A stretch of DNA of 64,000 nt from Symsagittifera roscoffensis (GCF_963678635.1 NC_087063.1:26655649-26719648), one strand, 5' to 3'; positions 10,759 through 21,855 are shown, counted from the first letter of the stretch. Numbers and translations are program-made. Notes: generated from the sequence alone by a model not told the origin.

Positions 10759-12064
10759 TTTCTGTCTGCCTTTGTACCCCGATTGCCATTGACACAGATT
10801 GCATTAGGTCTAGGTCGACCGCTGCCAACATTATAACGTCATGCCAAAACAGGGATTTGGAGGTATATACGAAGTCTGAACTCGCGACTACCATAATCTT
10901 TGCCTTCCTCATTTCTGCCTTTTCATACGCAGCAAAGATGGTCTCATCTTTCTTGATCGCCTTCAATCCACCGTAGCTCTGAAGGTATGTCCTTCTTGAT
11001 TCACTTCTTTTGGGTACGCTCTCTCTTTTACGTGTCCTGGGGGTGTTTTCATGAAATATTTTTACGGGCTATCCCATCGGTGCCCTTGTCAGGAATCTTC
11101 CGGGTCTTTCCTCTCGATTTCTTTCATAGTGGTTCAACTTCACATACTACAATGAACTTGCATTCACTGGACCCATTGTATTGTTTGAGGGCAGTCCCTC
11201 TAAGTCGGAAAATCTCAAGGCGGTTGTAGAGCTGAAGTTTATGCCAGCGGCTATTAACCAGTCCACGCCTGTTATTGAATTCAATCCATTGACAGACAAT
11301 CTCGCTCCCTTCAACATCCTCATGGCATCTGCTGCAAAGCTTACCGTCTGAAGGTTCAATTTCATCAGATCTTCTTTGTACATATGCCAGGGAGTAGGTA
11401 TGGGCCTCGACCACGTCAAAGAGCTCTTGTTTGGGCGTCGCTCCTCTCGACTGGTGCTCGTCGTTTCTGATCTTGTATCCGATTTAGAGGTGCTGGTTGT
11501 CTCCGCAGTCGGATTGAGGTATCGCTTTTTCCACGGCGGCTGTCGTCAACGCCAGACGCTCCGATCGCTGCTTGTACTCTCGACTCAAGCGCTTTATTTC
11601 TTCACCCTGCTTCTTGTTACAGTCTTCAAACAATTTCTTCCACATGTCTCTATCTTCTTCTATACTGAGCATGGTCTTGGTCATCTGGTCATCTCGTCCA
11701 GCTCCCTTCTGGTCTTCTCCAGTTCTTCTATTGTCCCATTAAGATCTTTCATAGTCTCGTTCGTCTGAACCCCTTCCTCTAGTTTCACCCTCCTTGGCGG
11801 CACAGCTGCTCTCAGTTATGAACTAGACGAGGCAGCTTTGCTGTTCATTTCCTGATGCATTCTCCTCAATCCAGGCCTAGGCTTGGTGGGCAAAGGCATC
11901 TCACCTGGTTGGTAGGTTCTCGAACTTCCCAATCCAGCCTCGTTAGCCAAGTCACTCCCTGAGAGAGCCCCGTTTCTCCATCTCATTATCCTCACGTTCG
12001 GGCGGTCTAGTACTCCTCATTCTCCGTATGCTGCCATCAATAGGACCACGATCTCATCCGACAC
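10706..12064 (-). pseudogene. Unrecognised retroelement ORF, N-terminal segment (broken)
   Basis: Remnants of one coding region: about 12,064-11,790 (SDEIVVLLMAAYGE, then a stop, then RPNVRIMRWRNGALSGSD), 11,684-11,484 (charged coiled coil), 11,419-11,147 (MTWSRPIPTPWHMYKEDLMK) and 10,966-10,706 (KIMVVASSDFVYTSK). Stops and frameshifts separate them. The EIVVLLMAAY...DRP pattern resembles DPEVVMLLAAL...DRP in the small ORF at 15,604-15,411 on the other side of the LINE. This suggests related or duplicated N-terminal domains. Product unknown. Confidence 0.4.
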
Positions 12065-12609
12065 TTAATAGGAAATCGAAAGATAGAAAAACAAGCAGTT
12101 GGCGCTCGTTGGGTTTTCCGAGGCCTATCTGAACAGATTTACTGTGAGAACCACGTCACCGAGCGAGATCACGTCCACCTCAACGAGTCAGCTTTGAGTG
12201 GACAAGGAAGCATTTTGAAGAAACGGGTCTTATATGAAGACTATTCTGTAAGTGTCAGCGAGCGACGACCCAATACTTACGAGTGCCATCGAGCGACCGG
12301 TTGTCTGTGCGGATCATACACGGGATAAGGTTAGAGCCCTCGTTTAGACTTTAACAGATAGGTCTCCTTTTCTGGATTCACTGTTGAAGTCAAACCCCTC
12401 CCTTCCTTTTTGTACGCTCCGCTGTTTGAAAGGCTTGGCAAATAGGTCTCACTCTCGGGATAGGTCTCACTCAAGAACAAGAACGCAAAATCTTGAAAAA
12501 AAGAAGAAGTCTGATCGAAGAAAACACAGATCCTAGCCGATTAAAAGTTCGTAACCTAGAACTCTTCCTAGATGGAGCAGTAGTAGATTTGAGTGAATGT
12601 TGACTTTCT

Positions 12610-13530
12610 TTGAGTTACGAAACTGACCAATTTACCGATTATTCGATTCTTACTTTCAATACCCGAAGCTTAGTGAACTCAAGTAGGCGCACATCTCTAT
12701 CAAACTTTGTCTTCACTAACAACTTTGACATCATCTCTTTAAGCGAAACATGGCTCACAATTAACATCAGCGACTCCGAACTAATCCTCCTGGCTTCAAT
12801 ATCTTTCGTTCTGACAGAAACACCAAACAAAATGAAAAACAGCCCACTAAAAGGCTATGAAATCTCTCTTCCTGACCAATTTCAAGGTTATTGCACCGCT
12901 AAAATCTGGGAATCTTCCGAAGGCACATTACTAATTGCCACATGCTATTTCCCCCCTCCTAACAGCAAATATTATCTGGAGCCCTTCCGCATTTGTCAGC
13001 TAATGGACTTCTTGTCGAACTGCAATGCAAATCATCGTATAATAAATGGAGACTTTAATTTTTCTTCAATTGACTGGTCCATTCAAACCTCAGAACCGCT
13101 CCATCAATGTATACTTGACAAAATAGAAAAATTAAGCTTAACTCAAACTGTTCATTTCAAAACAACGAACGCTAATATACTTGACTTAGTCCTTGTTAGC
13201 AACCAAGTTGAAATAATCGATACCCTCGACGCATTTACTGCACCAAAATCTGATCACAAACCTAATAACTCAATAATCCGCATAAAGGAACTCAAGAAAA
13301 ACTCCACATTTAGTAAAACCAGTTTCTATAGCTATTGCAAAGCTGACTTCAACGGTTTAAGCGAGGCGTTTTCAATCAACACCTTCTCACCTTACTGCTG
13401 GTCAAACGTTACAAAAATAGTCGAACTTTGGTACGAATGGATTCATAGCTTTCTGCCAAAATTCATCCCGCATAGAACTCAACATAGACAAAATCTTCCT
13501 CCCTGGATAACTCCTGAGACGTCAAATTGA
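12610..13530 (+). pseudogene. LINE apurinic/apyrimidinic-type endonuclease domain
   Basis: A 306-codon open frame with the diagnostic motifs in order: FNTRSL near the N-terminus, LSETWLT (catalytic Glu), INGDFNFSSIDW (GDFN) and PKSDHKPN (SDH). It nicks target DNA to prime reverse transcription. The first codon of the open frame is TTG; no good ATG with context is seen, and the frame may begin further upstream. It ends at TGA 13,528-13,530. The next frame (13,531-13,779) continues the same protein, so that stop is probably a mutation. Confidence 0.8.
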
Positions 13531-15350
13531 ATGAAACGTCTGTCAACAATACGCAAACAAAAAGGTTCAGAAAGTGCCTCGGTGATTGCAATGAATGAAA
13601 AGGTACAAACCACCGTAGAGAATAACAGAAGCGAATACGAACAACATCTGTCTAACTCGTGTGATACTAAAGCCCTGTTTAAATACTATAGAAAGTTCCG
13701 TAACTCAGAACTACCTTCCGTCATGACAAGCCAGAACAAGCTAATCTATTCGCCAAGTTTTTTAACTCAGCATTTATAATATCTTCTCAACCATCCTGTC
13801 TTGAAAAAAAAGAGCACTCAGTTAAACAAATAGTTCATAATATAGAACTAGACAGGAATATGATTGCCAAACTGTGTAATGATCTAGATCTAAGTAAGTC
13901 GAGAGGTCCCGATCTACTACCTCCTGTTTTATTTAAGCGTTGTAGTGAATCTTTAACGACCTCTCTCTACCATATCATATATAAAGCACTCCAGACCTGT
14001 TGTTTCCCTGATCAATGGAAACACTCTATTGTCAGCGCAATATTCAAAAAGAAAGGAAGCAAGGCCTCGATAAGTAACTAGAGACCAATATCACTACTTA
14101 ATATTGCCAGCAAAATCTTCGAAAAAGTTCTTTTCATCGATCTATATAAACATCTAGAACCTATGTTGCACAACAACCAACTCGGATTTCGCGCGAAAAG
14201 GTCAGGGATCATCCAAATGCTGCTCTATCTTGATACCAAATATTCAGCTATAAGCAAAAATGAAGAAGTAGACGTAATATAAACCGTTTTCGAGAAAGCT
14301 TTTGACAAACTAGATCACGGTATTCTGATTGATAAGCTCTACTCGCTGGGAATCAGAGGCAAAATTTTAAAACTAATTTATAACTACCTGACAAATAGAA
14401 CACAATGTGTCAAAATCAAAGACTGTCTGTCCCAATCATTCTATGTCACAAGCGGTGTTCCTCAGGATTAATCCTCGGGCCATTGTTTTTTCTTGTCATG
14501 ATTAACGACCTACCAAGAGTATGTAAAAATTCCACCAGCTTTCTATACACAGACGACGCAAAGTTCTTACGAATTGGTACACTTAACGCAGATTTTCAGA
14601 AAGACCTAAAAAACATCTTCACGTGGACTCAACAAAACCAGATTGCGTTCAATGAGTCAAAATGCACTCACCTACCGGTTAAGCGTGCCACAAGTTGCGA
14701 ATTTTACTTCGACTCAATTTTAATCAAGAAAGTCTCAGAGGAAAAAGACCTAAGAATAATTGTAAAATCGGATCTAGGCTGGACATCGCATATTAAACTT
14801 AGAAGAGGAAGAACCTTCAGCACTCTATGCATGCCGAAGCGCAACCCACTGCCTCTTAATACCAAGATCAAACTTAATCTGTTCAAATCCATGGTAATTC
14901 CAGTTTTTCTATACGGCTCAGCGTGCTATCAATTGAACGTTGAAGAAATGAAACTTTTAGAAGGTGTTCAACGCAATGCATGCAAATGGATTGCAACAGA
15001 TCCTATTTACAAACCGTCGCTTCAGCGTCTGGGAATACTGCCTTTACCCATGATTTTCAGCTCAATAATTTACTTCTACTATCTAAAATCCCCAATAATC
15101 ACTACAAATTCAATTTTTTTGACCGTTTTCCGCCAAAAATTGACCTAGCTAAAGAAGCTGGCTAATTTGGTTCCTCAAAAAGTTGACTTTACCAACACGA
15201 TAGGACTCAAAGGACGGTTGCTGCAATGGATATGGGAGCTTTTCGAGAAAAGATTCGATGACTCGAACCCCTGTAGCTGGAAAATTCTGTGCGACTGTAC
15301 CCGAAACAACTGCAGAAATATGTCTAACTAACTTAACTGAAACTGTGGGA
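13531..15350 (+). pseudogene. LINE reverse transcriptase (multiple stops and a frameshift)
   Basis: RT motifs follow in order: SRGPDLLPP (motif 1), RPISLLNIASKIFEK after a TAG at 14,079-14,081, LGFRAKRS, VFEKAFDKLDHG (first catalytic Asp) after a TAA at about 14,279, SGVPQG with a +1 shift at about 14,466, ILGPLFF, YTDDAKF (catalytic box, where most LINEs have FADD), and a thumb region ending in WKILCDCTRNNC. Compared with the two partial copies downstream, about 75 nt is missing near 15,150. The protein copied the LINE RNA at the nicked target. Confidence 0.8.
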
Positions 15351-15378
15351 GAAACCCTTTGCGTACGCTAAATTCATA

Positions 15379-15413
15379 TTTTTATTATTATTATGATTAT
15401 TATTATTATTAAT
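15379..15413 (+). repeat. LINE 3' TTA/TTATGA microsatellite tail
   Basis: A run of TTA/ATT triplets with one TGA interruption follows the LINE 3' end. Equivalent tails occur at about 19,519-19,552 and 23,622-23,658, with different triplet numbers. Confidence 0.85.
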
Positions 15414-15604
15414 AAGACTTCCGTGGGGCGGTCCCCACGTTTATCATGCCCCAAGATGTTTATTAGGGCGGCCAGCAACATGACTACCTCTGGGTCCTCC
15501 AGAGCGAAGTCTCAATCCATCAGCCGACGATAGGTCGCATCTATCATCGATCCTATGTACGTCTCTGCCAGGTCCATGTACTCGTTCAAATCAAAGTTGT
15601 TCAT
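15411..15604 (-). pseudogene. Small ORF downstream of integrase, unit 1
   Basis: From ATG 15,604-15,602 the - strand reads MNNFDLNEYMDLAETYIGS, then a TGA at codon 31 (15,514-15,512), then DFALEDPEVVMLLAAL up to the LINE tail that cuts it. All three units have the same TGA. The protein is unknown. It resembles the beginning of the coding region at 12,064, suggesting that the LINE inserted into or beside this ORF. Confidence 0.4.
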
Positions 15605-15992
15605 GTTCTATTGGTTTCGATTCTATTACCAGTTTGATAAACTGAAATCATGTGAATGATTAAATGATCAATCAGGATCTAGAAAAGAGGTAGCGAATAT
15701 CACATTTGTCAACTTTACGCTAATTTTTCATTAAAATTTATTTGAAACAGTCAGATAAAAAGATTTTGATCCTAAAATAAATTGAAATCAATTTGTTGCT
15801 AAAAATTTGGAATTCGACCTAAGATTGGACAATCCAAACTTCGGATCTATTCCTGAGATCGTAATTCGGTTATTCATGGTCACTAATTCCTTTTTACCCA
15901 GTGCCTTAATAACATAACACAAAACATAACATAACACACATATCACACACAACACACTTTTAGTATGACGTCTTCCTGCATGCAACCTAAAC

Positions 15993-16330
15993 TCAGCCTA
16001 TACTTAAATAATATTTCTTATGTAAGTATACTTGTATATTAGTATCAGAGAAGATTACGTGTATCAGTGCATACAGCTCCCGTGGATGCAGTCGTCCTAG
16101 GTTGGGATCATACACTGGAAGCAAGAGTTCCTTCATTTCCCTTTCCACAAGGAAATCTCTCAATCTCATCAAGGACAAGACTAGATTTACCGGGTCCACA
16201 TGCCGCTTCTCCGTCGCCCCCGTCACCAAGAAGCATAAGTACTTTCCGGGTATTTGTGACGCCGCCGGAGGCAAAGCTGCTAAGCCTCTCATTCCTGGCC
16301 TTTGCTTCCAAAGGAATTCTATGTTTTTAT
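15993..16330 (-). pseudogene. Gypsy accessory ORF, unit 1 (frameshifted at C5 run)
   Basis: A frame reading ARNERLSSFASGGVTNTRK continues after a one-base shift at the C5 run 16,217-16,221 into EKRHVDPVNLVLSL and on to the stop at 15,993. Unit 2 has C4 and an open frame of 105 codons. No domain recognised. It lies about 10 codons downstream of the ALAADF stop, in the same frame as that ORF. The CA-rich stretch 15,909-15,960 lies just beyond it. Confidence 0.4.
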
Positions 16331-16338
16331 ATTCTCTC

Positions 16339-16659
16339 TTAAAAATCCGCTGCTAACGCTGTCTTAAAACTCATGTCTGCTGTGATCGCTATCGCACATG
16401 TTCTAGTCGTGAGTATAAAATCACTATCTGGCAAGGTTATGCTTCTTGAGTATTCATTTGGTAAGTTAAAATATGACTCAACTGCCCTCCCTATGTCCGG
16501 TTTCTTAGGGTCCTCGTCTGTTTCTGCTTCTAGATCACCTGTCTCTCTTGCTATTCTTAATTTTTTTATTAACAAATTTTCAGTGTGGGTAAGTCCTACC
16601 CCCACTCCTCGGACAAAAATATCCATCGACGTCCCCGTCGATCGCATACCGGATATCAA
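16339..16659 (-). pseudogene. Gypsy accessory ORF (ALAADF end), unit 1
   Basis: 106 codons, MISGMRSTGTSMDIFVRGVG to ALAADF-stop. All three units end at the same stop. A basic/hydrophobic first half is followed by an acidic ETDEDPKKPD segment. No known motif. It follows the integrase tail on the same strand and may be part of the same polyprotein or a separate ORF3. Confidence 0.45.
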
Positions 16660-16753
16660 ATTGAGGTTGGAAGCCGGAATGAGTAATGGTCCTTCCTGGG
16701 CAGCCAGGAGGGATCATGCCTTTCGGTTTTTACGTATTTCATGCTTCCACGAT

Positions 16754-17755
16754 CTACATCTTGAATCGTGACACCGGTCTCCTTTGGTCCGACGTCATTT
16801 CGTTCAGCCATTCCATGACACGCAATTTCGACAAGTCTTGTTCATATGCCTGCTGTTGCTCGTCGTCGAATTCTACCTCGGGCTTGGACCGGTCATCGAC
16901 CCACTCCTCGTCGTGATCATCGACTATGTCAATGTCCTGTGACACAGTTATTTCTTCTAGACCCACTACTTCTTCCACTATTTTCTTTAGATCTATCCTA
17001 TCCACTACGAAGTCGTCTCCGTAAGGATTGTATTTCTTCGTGAGTCTTGACGTGTCACTCTGTCGAGTCTGTGTTGTAAATGGAAGATCCGGTTCCAAAT
17101 TCTTGGGGACCTCCATTTTTTCGGGGTCTTGCCAGTCCTCCTCTGCGTAGGGTACGATTTCTTCATCTGTTTCGATCACTTCGTTGGGATCTAGGTCCAG
17201 TGGTGGACTTGTTCCTTCCTCTACGACCTTATTTCCATCGTTATTTTACCTGGTGCCCTTCTCGTTGACCTCACAAGCAGGGTCCATCGTCAGATAATCC
17301 CCCTCTTCCATGTCTGAAGGTATACACCAGTCCTCTGTCGATGGATTTTGTGGCTTGATGTTCTCATAGTGAGCGGCTCTGCCTGTACTCAGTCTATGAA
17401 ATCGTCCCTCCTGGTGCAATTCCGTAATCATGAAGGGTCCCCTCCATTTTTAGGAGCTTTTTCGTTCCTTTCGTTTATATGGCGTTCTGAAATACCCATA
17501 TGTAGTCTCCTACCGAGTAAGCTTTTGCACCAGCTGCTTTCTTATCGAATATTTTCCTCTGCCTTGCCTGTGCCTTCTGAGTGTTCCTTCTACACAAGTC
17601 GTTTAACTCTTGTTGACGTCTAATCACATCCCTTACATAGACTTGTGGTGATGTTTTCTTCCCCTCAACCTACGGGTAAAAGAAAGTCAAGGGCAAAGAC
17701 GTCTCGTGTCCAGTTATCATCATGTGTTAACTAACTCCGGTGGTGGAAAATTGCG
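16754..17755 (-). pseudogene. Gypsy integrase C-terminus and acidic tail, unit 1
   Basis: The - strand reads MTDWDRYLPQVMGTYNS (end of the integrase core), an in-frame TAA, RRQQELNDLCRRNTQKAQAR, SVGDYIWVF-type and WRGPFMITELHQEGRF (GPY/F-like chromatin/target module), then a long acidic tail (DDHDEEWVDDRSKPEVEFDD). Several frameshifts and stops intervene. The HHCC zinc domain and the D,D-35-E catalytic residues expected upstream are absent: the linker frame passes directly into the last helix of the core. Confidence 0.75.
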
Positions 17756-17757
17756 TG

Positions 17758-18174
17758 CTATTGTAAGTTCCCATCACCTGTGGAAGATATCTGTCCCAAT
17801 CGGTCATGTACCTGGAACAATATACCCTCAGCATCGATACTAACGTTCTGTTTTGCCTTATAGACGTTGTTGGGTATCGAGGACACTAGTTGCTGAACTA
17901 TAGTCCTACAATCCCTTTCATTTTCTTTGTGTTTTCGTCTTGACGGCATGATCTTCACCTTCTCACAGACTGTCAGTGATGCCATAGCTGCTGCCCACTC
18001 GGGATCATCTCTGGTCACTTCTCTCCCCAACAATCCACCCAGCATCCGCTTCACTTGCGGTGTGACCTGCACTGTTTTATCCAATAATGAGAGGCTGTTA
18101 TTGTTCATGCGAGAGAATTCCTGCTGGACCAGATTCGAGCGCAGCAACAGATCCAAGAACACCGGTTCCTTCAC
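17758..18174 (-). pseudogene. RNase H-integrase linker, unit 1
   Basis: 138 codons, MKEPVFLDLLLRSNLVQQEF to GDGNLQ-stop. It contains a helical DKTVQVTPQVKRMLGG segment and no HHCC or DDE residues. The end of the frame overlaps TDWDRYLPQ in the next frame, marking a deletion plus frameshift that removed the integrase catalytic core. Units 2 and 3 share this junction. Confidence 0.6.
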
Positions 18175-18351
18175 GGATAGAATCTTTATCTCGGCTGCTT
18201 TTTCTCTTGGTTACTGAGGATGTCCTGGGATTGGATGTCCAGACTTATCCAACCATCTCGTCAAGGGAAGTGCTTTGTAAGTCTTTTTGTCCAGAAACGA
18301 GAACCCTTCCTTGATTTCTGCCTGATTGGCTTGCTTCTGTCCCAACCTTTC

Positions 18352-18627
18352 TTAGAGCTCGGTCTTCTTGCTGAGGCTGTCAGCAATCTGGTGTTTGTGA
18401 TGCATCCTGTGCTCGATTATCATGTGGTAGCCATCTAATCTCACTATCCATCTACCAATATAACTCTGATCCATCGAGTATGTCTTCAACCAGGATAACG
18501 CTCTGTTGTCCATGCATAACTTAAAGCGAGCGCTCCCTAAATATGCCCGATACTTTTCCACGAATGTGACTACAGCAAACATCTCTGCTTTCGGTGCACC
18601 ATATTTCATCTCAGTGTCACTTAACAC
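18352..18627 (-). pseudogene. Gypsy RNase H domain fragment, unit 1
   Basis: YGAPKAEMFAVVTFVEKYRA is the conserved Glu-containing helix; LCMDNRALSWL carries the catalytic Asp; YHMIIEHRMHHKHQIADSLS is the C-terminal H..AD.LS signature. RNase H would degrade the RNA strand of the hybrid. The upstream half (TDAS motif) is cut off at 18,748 by the chimeric junction with the LINE. Confidence 0.8.
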
Positions 18628-18752
18628 CTTATTGCTATATGCAATGGGACGGAGAACGATTGTTCAATTCCATTCCTGCTCCTGATGCAGTATTCCCGAG
18701 ATGGCTACTACTGATGCGTCTGTGTCAAGAACATACATGCCCTTTTCTAGAA

Positions 18753-19550
18753 TATGCCACAAGTTGCGAATTTTACTTCGACTCAATTTTAATTAAGAAA
18801 GTCTCAGAGGAAAAAGACCTAGGAACAATTGTAAAATCGGATCTAGGCTGGACATCGCATATTTAACTTAGAAGAGGAAGAACCCTCAGCACTCTATGCA
18901 TGCCGAAGAGCAACCCACTGCCTCTTAATACCAAGATCAAACTTAATCTGTTCAAATCCATGGTAATTCAAGTTTTGCTATACGGCTCAGCGTGCTATCA
19001 ATTGAACGTCGAAGAAATGAAACTCTTAGAAGGTGTTCAACACAATGCATGCAAATGGATTGCAACAGATCCTATTTACAAACCGTCGCTTCAGCGTCTG
19101 GGAATACTGCCTTTACCCATAATTTTCAGCTCAATAATTTACTTCTACTATCTAAAATCCACAATAATCACTACGACTTCAATTTTTCTGACCGTTTTCC
19201 GCCAAAAAGTGACCTAGCTAATACAAGATCTCGTTTATTTGAATGTACACGCCCTGCAAAATTTGTTTGTGAAAACAAATTCTGGTTTCATGCAAAGAGG
19301 CTGGCTAATTTGGTTTCTCAAAAAGTTGACTTTACCAACACGATAGGACTCAAAGGACGGTTGCTGCAGTGGATGTGGGAGCATTTCGAGAAAAGATTCG
19401 ATGACTCCAACCCCTGTAGCTGGAAAATTCTGTGCGACTGTACCCGAAACAACTGCAGAAAGATGTCTAACTAACTTAACTGAAACTGTGGGGGAAACCC
19501 CTTGCGTACGCTAAATTCATATTATTATGATTATTATTATTATTATTATT
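18753..19550 (+). mobile_element. LINE 3' fragment, unit 2
   Basis: 5'-truncated copy of the 12-15 kb LINE: end of RT palm/thumb (YFDSILIKKVSEEKDLG; KIKLNLFKSMVIQVLLYGSA) through WKILCDCTRNNC to the TTA tail. A TAA at about 18,864 interrupts it. The 75-nt segment missing from unit 1 is present here. Confidence 0.85.
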
Positions 19551-19744
19551 AATAAGACTTCCGTGGGGCGGTCCCCACGTTTATCATGCCCCAAGATGTT
19601 TATTAAGGCGGCCAGCAACATGACTACCTCTGGGTCCTCCAGAGCGAAGTCTCAATCCATCAGCCGACGATAGGTCGCATCTATCATCGATCCTATGTAC
19701 GTCTCTGCCAGGTCCATGTACTCGTTCAAATCAAAGTTGTTCAT
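19551..19744 (-). pseudogene. Small ORF downstream of integrase, unit 2
   Basis: Same MNNFDLNEYM reading frame and same internal TGA as in unit 1, starting at ATG 19,744-19,742. Confidence 0.4.
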
Positions 19745-20132
19745 GTTCTATTGGTTTCGATTCTAGTACCAGTTTGATAAATTGAAATCATGTGAATGAT
19801 TAAATGATCAATCAGGATCTAGAAAAGAGGTAGCGAATATCACATTTGTCAATTTTACACTAATTTTACATTAAAAATTATTTAAAACAGTCAGATATAA
19901 AGATTTTGATCCTAAAATTTATTGAAATCAATTTGTTGTTAAAAATTTGGAATTCGACCTAAGAATGGACAATCCAAACTTCGGATCTATTCCTGAGATC
20001 GTAATTCGGTTATTCATGGTCACTAATTCCTTTTTACCCAGTGTCTTAATAACATAACACAAAACATAACATAACACACATATCACACACAACACACTTT
20101 TAGTATGACGTCTTCCTGCATGCAACCTAAAC

Positions 20133-20450
20133 TCAGCCTATACTTAAATAATATTTCTTATGTAAGTATACTTGTATATTAGTATCAAAGAAGATTACGT
20201 GTATCAGTGCATACAGCTCCCGTGGATGCAGTCGTCCTAGGTTGGAATCATACACTGGAAGCAAGAGTTCCTTCATTTCCCTTTCCACAAGGAAATCTCT
20301 CAATCTCGTCAAGGACAAGACTAGATTTACCGGGTCCACATGCCGCTTCTCCGTCGCCCCGTCACCAAGAAGCATAAGTACTTTCAGGGTATCTGTGACG
20401 CCGCCGGAGGCAAAGCTGCTAAGCCTGTCATTCCTGGCCTTTGCTTCCAA
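20133..20450 (-). CDS. Gypsy accessory ORF, unit 2 (open frame)
   Basis: 105 codons from a TTG-start frame reading EAKARNDRLSSFASGG through VDPVNLVLSLTRLRDFL to YYLSIG-stop. It is open here because unit 2 has C4 where units 1 and 3 have C5. Either C4 is ancestral and the others carry an insertion, or the frame is incidental. Product unknown; no ATG at its start. Confidence 0.35.
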   Translation of the reverse strand: MEAKARNDRLSSFASGGVTDTLKVLMLLGDGATEKRHVDPVNLVLSLTRLRDFLVEREMKELLLPVYDSNLGRLHPRELYALIHVIFFDTNIQVYLHKKYYLSIG

Positions 20451-20477
20451 AGGAATTCTATGTTTTTATATTCTCTC

Positions 20478-20798
20478 TTAAAAATCCGCTGCTAACGCTG
20501 TCTTAAAACTCATGTCTGCTGTGATCGCTATCGCACATGTTCTATTCGTGAGTATAAAATCACTATCTGGCAACGTTATGCTTCTTGAGTATTCATTTGG
20601 TAAGTTAAAATATGACTCAACTACCCTCCCTATGTCCGGTTTCTTAGGGTCCTCGTCTGTTTCTGCTTCTAGATCACCTGTCTCTCTTGCTATTCTTAAT
20701 TTTTTTATTAACAAATTTTCAGTGTGGGTAAGTCCTACCCCCACTCCCCGGACAAAAATATCCATCGACGTCCCCGTCGATCGCATAACGGATATCAA
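20478..20798 (-). pseudogene. Gypsy accessory ORF (ALAADF end), unit 2
   Basis: Same 106-codon frame as in unit 1 with a few substitutions (MISVMRST; ILTNRTCA). Confidence 0.45.
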
Positions 20799-20892
20799 AT
20801 TGAGGTTGGAAGCCGGAATGAGTAATGGTCCTTCCTGGGCAGCCAGGAGGGATCATGCCTTTCGGTTCTTACGTATTTCATGCTTCCACGAT

Positions 20893-21855
20893 CTACATCT
20901 TAAATCGTGACACCGGTCTCCTTTGGTCCGACGTCATTTCGTTCAGCCATTCCATGACACGCAATTTCGACAAGTCTTGTTCATATGCCTGCTGTTGCTC
21001 GTCGTCGAATTCTACCTCGGGCTTGGACCGGTCATCGACCCACTCCTCGCCGTGATCATCAACTATGTCAATGTCCTGTGACACAGTTATTTCTTCTAGA
21101 CCCACTACTTCTTCCACTATTTTCTTTAGATCTATCCTATCCACTACGAAGTCGTCTCCGTAAGGATTGTATTTCTTCGTGAGTCTTGTCCTGTCACTCT
21201 GTCGAGGGGACCTCCATTTTTTCGGGGTCTTGCCAGTCCTCCTCTGCGTAGGGTACGGTTTCTTCGTCTGTTTCGATCACTCCGTTGGGATCTAGGTCCA
21301 GTGGTGGACTTGTTCCTTCCTCTACGACCTTTTTTCCATCGTTCTTTTACCTTTGGACTTCTCGTTGACCTCACAAGCAGGGTCATCGTCAGATAATCCC
21401 CCTCTTCCATGTCTGCGGATATACACCAGTCCTCTGTCGATGGATTGTGTGGCTTGATGTTCTCATAATGAGCGGCTCTGCCTGTACTCAGTCTATGAAA
21501 TCGTCCCTCCTGGTGCACTTCCGTAATCATGAAGGGTCCCCTCCATTTTTTAGGAGCTTTTTCGTTCCTTTCGTTTGTATGACGTTCTGAAATACCCAAA
21601 TGTAGTCTCCTACCGAGTAAGCTTTTGCACCAGCTGCTTTCTTATCGAATTTTTTCCTCTGCCTTGCCTGTGCCTTCTGAGTGTTCCTTCTACACAAGTC
21701 GTTTAACTCTTGTTGACGTCTAATCACATCCCTTACATAGACTTGTGGTGATGTTTTCTTCCCCTCAACCTACGGGTAAAAGAAAGTCAAGGGCAAAGAC
21801 GTCTCTTGTCCAGTTAGCATCATGTGTTAATTAACTCCGGTGGTGGAAAATTGCG
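20893..21855 (-). pseudogene. Gypsy integrase C-terminus and acidic tail, unit 2
   Basis: Same order as unit 1: YLPQVMGTYN, RRQQELNDLCRRNTQKAQAR, GPFMITEVHQEGRFHRL, acidic tail. A loss of about 38 nt at 21,206 and nearby indels shift the frame relative to unit 1. No catalytic core. Confidence 0.7.

Larger units (their letters stand above)
6863..12064 (-). mobile_element. Probable extra 3' coding arm of the Gypsy-type element
   Basis: About 5 kb of degenerate - strand coding sequence lies between the full-length LINE and the copy A LTR. Adjacent open frames follow one another with single stops (TGA at 9332-9334, TAG after 8375, TAG near 7990) or single frameshifts (about 10,770 and 9,920), so this was one or a few long proteins. 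No RT, integrase or gag motif is present. Assignment to the Gypsy element is inferred from strand, from collinearity with the integrase half across the LINE insertion, and from abutting an LTR at 6862. It could instead be an independent element. Confidence 0.5.
12065..15410 (+). mobile_element. Non-LTR retrotransposon (LINE) with APE-type endonuclease and RT
   Basis: Order on the + strand: about 0.5 kb without a recognised gene, endonuclease (12,610-13,530), RT (13,531-15,350), 3' end with a TTA-type microsatellite tail. The absence of LTRs, the endonuclease-RT order and the short tandem tail are hallmarks of CR1/L2/Jockey-like LINEs; I cannot choose the clade. The 5' boundary near 12,065 is set only by where - strand Gypsy coding sequence resumes. 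I found no clear target-site duplication. The RT frame is broken, so this copy is dead. Confidence 0.85.
14684..18752. repeat. Chimeric LINE-Gypsy tandem unit 1
   Basis: A 4.07-kb unit: LINE 3' part (+ strand, 14,684-15,410), then Gypsy RNase H-integrase-tail half (- strand, 15,411-18,748), then the 4-nt filler AGAA. The unit ends where Gypsy sequence CCTTTTCT is joined to LINE sequence TGCCACAAGTTGCG. The left end grades into the full-length LINE, so unit 1 is the parental LINE plus the first Gypsy half. Confidence 0.9.

Noticed and set aside
10706..10966. SGNH/GDSL hydrolase assignment for the GIND-containing ORF
   Set aside because: Block I (GDS) reads ASSD and no block V DxxH is clear. 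Kept as a hint, not as a call.
12107..12125. TTGGCGCTCGTTGGG, which resembles a TGG-starting primer-binding site
   Set aside because: It lies on the + strand near the LINE 5' end with no LTR before it and no matching 3' LTR. The - strand elements run the other way.
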